6,648 bases of DNA from Nitrospiraceae bacterium (lineage in GTDB: Bacteria > Nitrospirota > Nitrospiria > Nitrospirales > UBA2166), in the NCBI GenBank assembly GCA_002726235.1, contig PBSN01000008.1:235646-242293 (forward strand), read 5' to 3'. Shown here piece after piece: positions 1 through 6,376 of the stretch. Numbering within the stretch: the stretch's first letter is position 1; each line of letters opens with the position of its first letter. The notes beneath the pieces were generated by a model that ran no database searches, was not told the DNA's origin, and saw only the letters and a program-made list of their open reading frames with translations. The translations under genes and the position numbers were made by a program.

Positions 1-614
1 GGAACAAGATGATCAACAATGTTTCCGTAGAGCTTTTCAGCCAATTTGAGGCACTCAGGTGTCGTTCCTCCAATAACTTTGGGAGTGTTTTTGAGCTTGA
101 AATGTGCATTCCCTGGATCAATTCGTTCAGGAGAAAAGGCCAGAAAAAAGTCCTTTCCCACTCTGAGTCCAGTTTCGCTAAGGCGTGGTAGAACAAGTTC
201 GCACGTAGTTCCAGGATATGTGGTACTTTCCAGACATATTAGTTGTTGGGAATGTAGATATTGATGAATTGAATCTGTGGTGTGTAGGATGGACGAGACA
301 TCAGGGTCTTTTGTCTTACTGAGTGGTGTAGGAACACAAATGCAGATAGCGTCAGCCTCTTGAAGTACAGAGAAATTTGTCGTGCCCCTCAAGTGTCCGT
401 TTTGTGTGACAGCCCTCATGGTGTCATCAGAAACGTCACTGATGTAGTTGTGCCCATTGTTGATGTCAGCAACGCGAGCCTGATTTTTATCGATCCCAAC
501 CACGCGAAAGCCCGCTACAGCGAAATCTATCGCTAATGGTAGGCCGACATATCCCAGCCCAATCACGGCGATTTTTGCTGTCTTGGCTTCAATTTTTTGC
601 AAAAGGTCATCCAT
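1..614 (-). CDS. Nucleotide-sugar dehydrogenase, WbpA-like (UDP-GlcNAc 6-dehydrogenase type), 3' end missing
   Basis: The reverse strand from an ATG at 614-612 reads open for 204 codons to the window edge, so only the N-terminal half is present (full family members are about 430 residues). Seen: a Rossmann NAD-binding motif GLGYVGLP at residues 19-26, an acidic residue ending strand 2 (GID, 40-42), CVPTP at 93-97, ESTTYPGTT at 129-137, SPERIDPGN at 161-169 and NTPKVIGG at 176-183. In the UDP-glucose/GDP-mannose dehydrogenase superfamily, SPER-DPG is typical of the WbpA/TviB branch, which oxidises C6 of UDP-HexNAc to a uronic acid in two NAD-dependent steps. Ordinary UDP-glucose dehydrogenases carry PEFLREG there instead. 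The catalytic cysteine lies beyond the edge. A weak AGAGAG ribosome-binding site sits about 10 nt upstream. The likely role is cytoplasmic supply of acidic sugars for surface polysaccharide. The family is secure; the exact substrate is inferred. Confidence 0.93.
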   Translation of the reverse strand, partial: MDDLLQKIEAKTAKIAVIGLGYVGLPLAIDFAVAGFRVVGIDKNQARVADINNGHNYISDVSDDTMRAVTQNGHLRGTTNFSVLQEADAICICVPTPLSKTKDPDVSSILHTTDSIHQYLHSQQLICLESTTYPGTTCELVLPRLSETGLRVGKDFFLAFSPERIDPGNAHFKLKNTPKVIGGTTPECLKLAEKLYGNIVDHLV

Positions 615-695
615 GGTTAGAAGACTCTCTAGTGAAGTGATTAAAGAAGAACTCGTTGTGGCATGGTTTCGCTATCTGTGCTGATATCGTCTGCC

Positions 696-729
696 GTTTC
701 CGTGGATCACAGGTTTCCGTGGATCACAG
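696..729. repeat. Perfect 17-bp tandem direct repeat (two copies)
   Basis: The unit GTTTCCGTGGATCACAG occurs at 696-712 and again at 713-729 with no mismatch and no gap. It lies in the divergent intergenic region and so may be a duplicated regulator-binding site or a recent slippage duplication. Each unit contains GTGGATCAC, an imperfect GTG/CAC dyad around GAT. Confidence 0.9.
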
Positions 730-737
730 TATCACAT

Positions 738-747
738 AGTTGCAACT
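738..747. repeat. 10-bp perfect palindrome AGTTGCAACT
   Basis: The sequence equals its own reverse complement. It starts 8 bp after the end of the tandem repeat and overlaps the weak -35 candidate TTGCAA at 740-745. This position would suit an operator for the mutase gene, but the regulatory role is inferred only from position and symmetry. Confidence 0.5.
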
Positions 748-751
748 GTGG

Positions 752-759
752 ACGTACGT
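752..759. repeat. 8-bp perfect palindrome ACGTACGT
   Basis: A second self-complementary site lies 4 bp after the first palindrome. It falls between the -35 and -10 candidates of the possible mutase promoter. A palindrome this short can arise by chance. It is listed because of its position in a cluster of repeats. Confidence 0.35.
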
Positions 760-804
760 GTGAGTATAGCTTGAAAAAAAACGTTGGCAATCTGTGAGAA
801 GCTG

Positions 805-2994
805 ATGACTGATCCTGATGCCGTGACGAGAATCTCCAAATTGCTGGTGGAGCGATATGCTGGATTAGGTCGGCAAGCCGCAGCGCGGGTCCGCACATGG
901 GTGTTTGGGAACATCCCCTACGGATACTCGGAGATCATTGTACAGCATTTGACGGATCAACATGTCGATTTACTTTTTGACGCATTTTGGCAGGTGCTTC
1001 CGTTTGGGACTGGAGGGAGACGGGGGCGTGTTGGATATGGTCTGAACCGACTCAATCACACCACCGTAGCGATGACCGTTCAAGGGCACTGTCAGTATTT
1101 GCGCAATGCCCATCCTGGGCGCCGTGATATGGCGGTCGTGATCGCACATGATGTGCGAGTGTTTTACGATATTGCGGGCGTCTATAAATTTTTGGGGGAC
1201 TCACATCCGCTTCTAGGTGTTTCCTCCCGAGCTCTTGCGAAACTCGCATGTGAAATTTATGCCGGTAATGGGATTCACTGTTATTTTCCTTCGCCGTTGA
1301 ACGACCATGCGGTTCTAACGACTCCGGAGTTGTCATATTTGATCGGCCGTCTCAACGCTGTGGGTGGGATTAACCTTTCGGCGTCTCATAATCCGCCTGA
1401 CGACAATGGGATCAAAGTATATGACCAGTATGGAAGTCAACCTGTGGCCCCTCATGACCAACAGCTAGTGGATTTGATGGAGAAGGCAACGAATGTTACT
1501 TCGACTCCATTTGATCAGGCACTTCAACGGGGTATGGTCTTGGGCATTCCTGAAACACTGCATCAGGATTATGTGAAGACGTATGTGGTTTTGCACGACG
1601 ACATCCATCTTCCTCAACCGAATGTTTCGGTGATCTATACTCCCTTGTGTGGTTGTGGGTTGACCACGGTTGGTGATGTGTTCACGCAGGCCGAGTTGCC
1701 ATTTTTGGTGCCACCAAACGAAGGGCCGGATGGGAGGTTTTCGGTGATTCCGTTCAAGGTGCCTAATCCGGAGGTGTTTCAGGCGACTGAACCTGCTCGC
1801 GCATTCGCCGATGCAGAAGGTGTTGGAATTGTCTTGTCCAGTGATCCGGACGCTGACCGCGTTGGTTTGGAAGTCAAACTCCAGGATGGCTCATGGTATC
1901 ACTTTGACGGAAATCAAATCGCTGCAGTGTTGTGTTATTTTTTGATGCTTGATCCGCAAGGACCCCAACGCAAAGGACTTGTGCTCGAAACGCTTGTGAC
2001 AACCAAAATGCTTGGCGCGATTGTTTCGCAGGCAGGGGGATCATGGATTGTTGATGATTTACTGGTTGGGTTTAAGTATGTGGCGGATGTTCTGAATACC
2101 CTTGATCGTGATGGTCGCTATCGTCATGTGACGTGTTCTTCCGATCAACTCGTGTTGGCTGCTGAAGAAAGCCATGGAATTATGGTCCTTTCTTCAATTC
2201 GAGAGAAGGATGCCACCCCGGCGTGTATGTACCTTGCCATTCTCTACCAGCGCTTGCGGCGTGAGGGCAAGACCATCCTTGACTATTACCTTCATCTCCT
2301 GGAGCAGATTGGTGACTACGCCGATGTCAATCGTTCAATCATGATGGTTGGGGCAGCTGGTATCTTGAGAAGAGATCATATTATGACCTCCTTACGGCAC
2401 AGCCCTCCTGAGGTTCTTGCCGGACACGTTGTTCGAAAGGTAATTGATTATTGGGATGAGAATGTATTTGGGACCTTTGCAAGCGAGTCTGATAAATTGT
2501 CAAGAAATATTGTCCAAATGTGTACTGACCAGTATATCGTCACAGTGCGTCCTTCCGGCACGGAGCCGAAGCTGAAACTCTATTGCCAGCTATTACCAGG
2601 AAGTGAACCATCGTCTTTACGTGGCATGAGGTTGTTGGACGAACTTCGAGGAAAGGCTAATTCAATTGCATGCTTGCTGTATTCCGAGTTGCTAAGCTTG
2701 ATTGGGGTGTCTATTGGTCATGTTGGGTTGCTTCTGCCCGATATTGTTGATCTGGATCGCAAGTGCGCGTTTGAGCAAAAGACGGTTCCGCAATTACGGG
2801 AGAAACTTTCAGATGGAAGCCTTACCCACTTACATGAGCTGCATGCATGGCTTGCTGGGGAGGTGTCGGGGCTTATCCCAGGTGTCGATTCTTTGCCGGC
2901 ATTGAAAGCACCGGTGGCCTATTTGTGTCGCGAGTGGTCAGCTGAGCTTGGCTCGACTGCTCTGTGTAGGGATCTGCGCAAGTGGGCAATGTGA
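805..2994 (+). CDS. Phosphoglucomutase/phosphomannomutase-family phosphohexomutase with long C-terminal extension
   Basis: This cytoplasmic alpha-D-phosphohexomutase interconverts sugar 1-phosphates and 6-phosphates through a phosphoserine and Mg2+. Numbered from ATG 805 (729 residues), it shows the entry motif FGTGGRRG (67-74) and the active-site loop SASHNP with nucleophile Ser194. It also has the metal loop DPDADR (347-352), the sugar loop EESHG (454-458) and the phosphate loop RPSGTEPK (582-589). All key residues are intact. The general layout resembles the longer PGM2/PgcA-type members, which usually have about 560-610 residues. Here some 133 residues (597-729) follow the last domain, and I do not recognise them. 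An in-frame TTG at 784 would add 7 residues but has no visible ribosome-binding site. ATG 805 has a partial GTGAG at 794-798, so I prefer it. The divergent WbpA-like gene suggests a role in nucleotide-sugar supply. Glucose, mannose, glucosamine or pentose specificity cannot be read from the motifs. Confidence 0.93.
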   Translation: MTDPDAVTRISKLLVERYAGLGRQAAARVRTWVFGNIPYGYSEIIVQHLTDQHVDLLFDAFWQVLPFGTGGRRGRVGYGLNRLNHTTVAMTVQGHCQYLRNAHPGRRDMAVVIAHDVRVFYDIAGVYKFLGDSHPLLGVSSRALAKLACEIYAGNGIHCYFPSPLNDHAVLTTPELSYLIGRLNAVGGINLSASHNPPDDNGIKVYDQYGSQPVAPHDQQLVDLMEKATNVTSTPFDQALQRGMVLGIPETLHQDYVKTYVVLHDDIHLPQPNVSVIYTPLCGCGLTTVGDVFTQAELPFLVPPNEGPDGRFSVIPFKVPNPEVFQATEPARAFADAEGVGIVLSSDPDADRVGLEVKLQDGSWYHFDGNQIAAVLCYFLMLDPQGPQRKGLVLETLVTTKMLGAIVSQAGGSWIVDDLLVGFKYVADVLNTLDRDGRYRHVTCSSDQLVLAAEESHGIMVLSSIREKDATPACMYLAILYQRLRREGKTILDYYLHLLEQIGDYADVNRSIMMVGAAGILRRDHIMTSLRHSPPEVLAGHVVRKVIDYWDENVFGTFASESDKLSRNIVQMCTDQYIVTVRPSGTEPKLKLYCQLLPGSEPSSLRGMRLLDELRGKANSIACLLYSELLSLIGVSIGHVGLLLPDIVDLDRKCAFEQKTVPQLREKLSDGSLTHLHELHAWLAGEVSGLIPGVDSLPALKAPVAYLCREWSAELGSTALCRDLRKWAM

Positions 2995-3138
2995 TATGAA
3001 TCGGCCGTCAAGGTTGAGCCCGTATCTCTTGACGCAACGCTGGTGAGGCGTGTCATTGATGAGGAAATCGGTGATCGTTATTGGATGTGGCTCGGAGTCA
3101 TTTAATATTGTTGCAGGACGCAGGTTGTATGGGATATA

Positions 3139-3162
3139 TGTGGTCAATTAATCGTGACCATA
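3139..3162. repeat. Inverted repeat TGGTCA-N8-TGACCA
   Basis: Arms at 3141-3146 and 3155-3160 are perfectly complementary around an 8-nt AT-rich centre. One G-T and one T-A pair extend the stem to 8. No T-run follows, so it is not an intrinsic terminator. It overlaps a -10-like CATAAT and is about 200 nt before secA. It could be an operator for a dimeric regulator or an RNA hairpin in the secA leader. Both roles are inferred. Confidence 0.45.
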
Positions 3163-3347
3163 ATAGACTTAGGGGGAGTCGAGACCGTGAAAACCCGGAT
3201 GCAGTGCTAAGGACATTAATGCGCGCGCCATGCTCCGCACCGGATTTGGAAAGTGTTGCTTTCAGCTTTTTAGTGCATTGGGAGATTCCTAGGCGGGTGT
3301 AATGCGATCCTCCGTTCGGGATACTGGAATGATGGCTGCGTTTCGAC

Positions 3348-3353
3348 AAAGGA
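3348..3353 (+). promoter_or_regulatory. Ribosome-binding site of secA (AAAGGA)
   Basis: AAAGGA ends 10 nt before the ATG at 3364. It supports this start, which also matches the usual N-terminus of SecA. Confidence 0.65.
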
Positions 3354-3363
3354 TATAGCAACG

Positions 3364-6063
3364 ATGCTTACCGCTTTACTCAATCAGCTTTTTGGAAGTA
3401 AGAACGATCGTGAACTCCAACGGCTTTGGCCTCGTGTCACACACATTGCATCGCTTGAAGAACATGTATCGAGTCTTAGTGATGACGCACTTCGAGCCAA
3501 AACGGAGGAGTTTAAGGATCGGTTGGCTCAAGGCGAGGGGTTGGATGACGTCTTGCCTGACGCGTTTTCTGTGGGCCGAGAAATGTCAAAGCGTACGTTG
3601 GGCATGCGGCACTTTGATGCTCAGGTATTGGGCGGTATTGTGCTCCACGAAGGCAAAATTTCTGAGATGAAGACGGGTGAAGGGAAGACTCTGGTTGCGA
3701 CCCTCCCGCTCTATCTCAATGCGCTCGCAGGGCAAGGGGCACATCTTGTCACAGTCAACGATTATCTGGCGAAACGAGATGCGCAATGGATGGGCATGCT
3801 TTACTCCGCACTCGGTCTTTCTCTTGGCGTTATTCAACACGAAGCTTCCTTTCTGTTTGATTCCTCCTACGAATCACCTGATCCGCGACTACAGTTATTG
3901 CGGCCGGTAAGCCGCACAGAAGCTTATCAGGCAGACATTACGTACGGCACAAATAATGAATATGGGTTCGACTATCTCCGAAACAACATGGTGGTTGATG
4001 TATCGCATCGGACTCAGCCTGCACTGAATTTCGCGATTGTCGATGAGGTGGATAGTATCCTGATCGATGAATCGAGGACACCGCTGATCATTTCAGGGCC
4101 GACTGAAGAATCAACGGATTTGTACTATCGGCTTGATAAAATCATTCCACACCTGAAGCCCAACGAAGACTATACGATTGAGGAGAAGACGAAAACCGCT
4201 TCCTTGACCGAGGAAGGTAACGCAAAGGCAGAACGTCTTCTTGGGGTAGACAATCTTTACGATCTCTCCCACATCAATCTCGTACACCATCTAGTTCAAG
4301 CATTGCGTGCGCATACCCTATATCGTCGTGATACAGACTACGTGGTTAATGATGGAGCGGTCACAATCGTTGATGAGTTTACCGGAAGATTGATGCCTGG
4401 GCGTCGCTGGAGTGATGGTCTTCATCAGGCCGTCGAAGCAAAAGAAAAAGTAAAGATTGCCAATGAAAATCAGACCCTTGCAGCGGTCACGTTCCAAAAC
4501 TATTTTCGAATGTATACCAAGCTTGCGGGAATGACAGGAACAGCGGACACCGAGGCTGCAGAGTTTGCAAAAATCTACAATCTTGACGTGGTGGTTGTTC
4601 CAACGAATAAACCCATGATTCGGGTTGATTTTCCCGATGTGATTTACCGGACCGAACGCGAAAAGTATGCGGCGATAGTTGAAGACATTGTCGATTGTGC
4701 TCATCGAAAACAACCAGTATTGGTTGGAACCGTCTCCATCGAGAAATCGGAAAAGATAGCGGCAATGCTCAAGAAACAAGGGACTAAACATTCTGTACTT
4801 AATGCAAAATTTCACGAGAAAGAGGCTGAGATCATTGCGCAAGCAGGCAGAAACGGCGCAGTGACGATTGCGACCAACATGGCAGGTCGTGGTACCGATA
4901 TTCTTTTGGGGGGCAATCCGGAGTTTCTATTCAAGCAAGTTATGTCTCAATACCCTGATCTTTCTTCTGATGAGCAGGCTGGCCGGTTTCGGCAGGTACA
5001 GGACGAATGCGATAAGGAGAAGCAAGAAGTGACGGCAGCTGGTGGGCTTCATATTGTTGGGACTGAACGGCACGAAAGTCGCCGAATTGACAATCAGCTA
5101 CGGGGGCGAACTGGCAGACAGGGAGATTGCGGCTCATCACGGTTCTATCTTTCATTGGAAGACGATCTTCTTCGTATTTTCGGATCTGAGCGTATTGCGA
5201 ACATCATGGAAAAGCTCGGAATGGAGGAAGGTATTCCGATCGAGCATAAAATGATCACGCGGTCTATTGAGAATGCTCAAAAGAAGGTTGAAGCACATCA
5301 TTTTGATACTCGCAAACAATTGCTTGAATATGACGATGTGATGAATAAGCAACGAGAAGTGATTTATGAACGCCGACATCTCATTCTTGGGGGACACGAC
5401 CTGACCGAAGAGATTCGAGCGTCAATTGAAGAGCTCGTTGATGGCGTTCTTTCGATTTATTGTGATGAAGAGCAGTACGAGGAAGCGTGGGACCTTGATG
5501 GCTTGGCGGATGCGTGTCAGAGTCAATTCTCCATGGACATTCGTGAAGGTGAAGGGAGTGATACTGGGGCTCTCACGGATGTGGGACGCGATGCGCTTCG
5601 AGAGCAGATTCTTGAACAGGCACGGGAATCATATCGTCGGAAAGAGGAAGCGATTGGATCAGAGATTTTTCGTCAAATAGAGAAAATGGTGATGCTTCGC
5701 GTCATTGATGCACAATGGAAAGATCACCTGCTGGGCATGGATCACCTCAAGGAAGGCATTGGGCTTCGGGGATATGGTCAAAAAGATCCTTTGGTCGAGT
5801 ATAAGCGAGAAGGGTTTGACATGTTCGCCAACATGATGACCCGTATTAAATCTGAAGTGTTGGAGCACTTGTTTCGTGTTCAAGTGGCAAAGGGAGAGTC
5901 CCCACCAATGCTTCAGGCTACGCATCGTCCTCCCATGCATCTCAGCCGTGGAGAACCTGAACCCCGGGTTCAAACAGTTCGACGTGAAGGGATTAAAGTT
6001 GGACGTAATGAACTTTGCCCGTGCGGAAACGGGAAAAAATACAAAAAATGTCACGGCACGTGA
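3364..6063 (+). CDS. secA: Preprotein translocase ATPase SecA
   Basis: SecA is the ATP-driven motor that pushes unfolded preproteins through SecYEG at the inner membrane. The gene is complete at 899 residues, close to the usual 830-900. Seen in order: Walker A MKTGEGKT (102-109), [10 protein letters not shown] (131-140), [15 protein letters not shown] (192-206), Walker [11 protein letters not shown] (227-236), and the preprotein cross-linking domain at roughly 237-380. These are followed by [10 protein letters not shown] (504-513) and [22 protein letters not shown] (about 566-587), which carries the motif VI arginines. The helical scaffold and wing regions follow to about residue 840. A variable linker leads to the zinc site [13 protein letters not shown] (885-897), which binds SecB and phospholipid in known SecA proteins. 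Compared with E. coli or B. subtilis, the segment at about 161-186 is some 20 residues longer. The gene stands alone between two gaps of over 300 nt. No secM homologue is recognisable upstream. Confidence 0.99.
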   Translation: MLTALLNQLFGSKNDRELQRLWPRVTHIASLEEHVSSLSDDALRAKTEEFKDRLAQGEGLDDVLPDAFSVGREMSKRTLGMRHFDAQVLGGIVLHEGKISEMKTGEGKTLVATLPLYLNALAGQGAHLVTVNDYLAKRDAQWMGMLYSALGLSLGVIQHEASFLFDSSYESPDPRLQLLRPVSRTEAYQADITYGTNNEYGFDYLRNNMVVDVSHRTQPALNFAIVDEVDSILIDESRTPLIISGPTEESTDLYYRLDKIIPHLKPNEDYTIEEKTKTASLTEEGNAKAERLLGVDNLYDLSHINLVHHLVQALRAHTLYRRDTDYVVNDGAVTIVDEFTGRLMPGRRWSDGLHQAVEAKEKVKIANENQTLAAVTFQNYFRMYTKLAGMTGTADTEAAEFAKIYNLDVVVVPTNKPMIRVDFPDVIYRTEREKYAAIVEDIVDCAHRKQPVLVGTVSIEKSEKIAAMLKKQGTKHSVLNAKFHEKEAEIIAQAGRNGAVTIATNMAGRGTDILLGGNPEFLFKQVMSQYPDLSSDEQAGRFRQVQDECDKEKQEVTAAGGLHIVGTERHESRRIDNQLRGRTGRQGDCGSSRFYLSLEDDLLRIFGSERIANIMEKLGMEEGIPIEHKMITRSIENAQKKVEAHHFDTRKQLLEYDDVMNKQREVIYERRHLILGGHDLTEEIRASIEELVDGVLSIYCDEEQYEEAWDLDGLADACQSQFSMDIREGEGSDTGALTDVGRDALREQILEQARESYRRKEEAIGSEIFRQIEKMVMLRVIDAQWKDHLLGMDHLKEGIGLRGYGQKDPLVEYKREGFDMFANMMTRIKSEVLEHLFRVQVAKGESPPMLQATHRPPMHLSRGEPEPRVQTVRREGIKVGRNELCPCGNGKKYKKCHGT

Positions 6064-6067
6064 TTTT
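6050..6067 (+). terminator. Weak hairpin plus T-run overlapping the secA stop codon
   Basis: TCACG (6051-6055) pairs with CGTGA (6059-6063) over a GCA loop, with a possible G-T pair outside, and TTTT follows at 6064-6067. The short stem and short T-run make it a weak intrinsic terminator at best, and the stem is partly coding. The stronger candidate is at 6211-6240. Confidence 0.25.
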
Positions 6068-6177
6068 GCATGTCACAGCCCTGCACAACACTAAACACAA
6101 CTAGCAAACATCAAATTCCGCAAAAACCCAATGAAACAGTGTTCTTGTGCGCGAAAAGAGCCGAACTTATTTTGCAC

Positions 6178-6206
6178 TTGACAAATTATGTAAGGAATCG
6201 CACAAT
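6178..6206 (+). promoter_or_regulatory. Sigma-70-type promoter candidate for the downstream secreted protein
   Basis: A consensus TTGACA (6178-6183) is followed by exactly 17 nt and then CACAAT (6201-6206), which matches 4 of 6 bases of TATAAT. Transcription would start near 6212-6215, giving a leader of about 165 nt before the gene at 6377. The expected start point falls inside the hairpin at 6211-6231, so promoter and terminator functions would overlap here. Confidence 0.45.
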
Positions 6207-6210
6207 TGCG

Positions 6211-6240
6211 CTCCCCTCTTGTTGAGGGGAGGTAGTTTTT
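6211..6240 (+). terminator. Rho-independent terminator-like hairpin, probably for secA
   Basis: CTCCCCTC (6211-6218) and GAGGGGAG (6224-6231) form a perfect 8-bp GC-rich stem with a TTGTT loop. TTTTT follows at 6236-6240 after four intervening bases. The offset T-run is not ideal. It lies about 150 nt after the secA stop and is the best candidate for ending that transcript. If the promoter at 6178 is active, the same hairpin would sit at the 5' end of the next transcript. Confidence 0.6.
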
Positions 6241-6315
6241 CTATCACGCACTGTGGGGGTGAGGATTTTGTGGACGGGAAGCTATCTTGCAGGGGGGCAA
6301 TAAAATGGAGGGGTT

Positions 6316-6336
6316 GCACTCGCTTGCGGCGAGTGC
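6316..6336 (+). repeat. Perfect 8-bp stem-loop in the leader of the secreted-protein gene
   Basis: GCACTCGC (6316-6323) pairs fully with GCGAGTGC (6329-6336) over a TTGCG loop. No T-run follows, so it is not a standard terminator. It lies 41 nt before the downstream start codon. It may stabilise the mRNA 5' end or regulate translation, but this is inference. Confidence 0.5.
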
Positions 6337-6361
6337 TTCATAACCGTATCAACATTTTAGT

Positions 6362-6367
6362 GGGGGG
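6362..6367 (+). promoter_or_regulatory. Ribosome-binding site GGGGGG of the secreted-protein gene
   Basis: A run of six G ends 9 nt before ATG 6377 and 12 nt before the adjacent ATG 6380. The spacing favours the first ATG. The run pairs less specifically with the anti-SD sequence than a normal GGAGG would. Confidence 0.5.
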
Positions 6368-6376
6368 AATGACATC

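Larger units (their letters stand above)
615..804. promoter_or_regulatory. Divergent intergenic control region between dehydrogenase and phosphohexomutase
   Basis: The two flanking genes point away from each other, so promoters for both should lie in this 190-nt stretch. It holds a 17-bp tandem duplication, two palindromes, and an inverted pair CACAGT (725-730) / ACTGTG (745-750). For the plus strand, the only promoter-like pair I see is TTGCAA (740-745) with TATAGC (765-770). Its 19-nt spacing is too long for a confident sigma-70 call. I see no convincing promoter for the minus-strand gene. Confidence 0.5.
2995..3363. other. 369-nt gap upstream of secA, no confident gene
   Basis: This is long for two genes in the same direction. 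Three overlapping open stretches are present, and at most one is likely to be real. (a) The mutase frame stays open for 36 codons after its TGA, to TAA 3103-3105, with coding-like composition. (b) A 30-codon ORF at 3059-3151 has an SD-like GGTGAGG 10 nt upstream and begins MRKSVIVIG. (c) A 73-codon ORF from TTG 3081 to TAA 3302 lacks a well-placed ribosome-binding site. An inverted repeat lies at 3139-3162. I find no well-spaced sigma-70 promoter. Isolated -10-like hexamers TTTAAT (3101-3106) and CATAAT (3159-3164) lack a matching -35. Confidence 0.6.

Noticed and set aside
9-264. Two plus-strand ORFs of 60 and 72 codons at the left edge
   Set aside because: Both are antisense to the nucleotide-sugar dehydrogenase, whose conserved motifs fix the minus strand as coding.
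2702-2905. 67-codon plus-strand ORF overlapping the mutase C-terminal extension
   Set aside because: I considered it as the true frame in case the extension was a frameshift artefact. The mutase frame is continuous through this stretch and has equally good composition, so there is no reason to switch frames.
3081-3302. 73-codon plus-strand ORF from TTG, ending 61 nt before secA
   Set aside because: It lacks a well-placed ribosome-binding site and recognisable domains, and it overlaps other open stretches. Its C-terminal [10 protein letters not shown] only vaguely recalls the SecM arrest motif: the F-W spacing is wrong and the G-I-R-A-G-P end is missing.
3098-3361. 87-codon minus-strand ORF in the gap before secA
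   Set aside because: Low-complexity Ser/Arg/His-rich translation with no domain, opposite to other weak ORFs. It is probably a chance reading frame.
4318-4842. 174-codon minus-strand ORF inside secA
   Set aside because: It lies entirely within the conserved secA coding sequence, on the opposite strand, and its translation shows no family features. It is a shadow of secA codon usage.
5659-6054. 131-codon minus-strand ORF at the 3' end of secA
   Set aside because: It is antisense to well-conserved SecA residues including the zinc motif and resembles no known protein.
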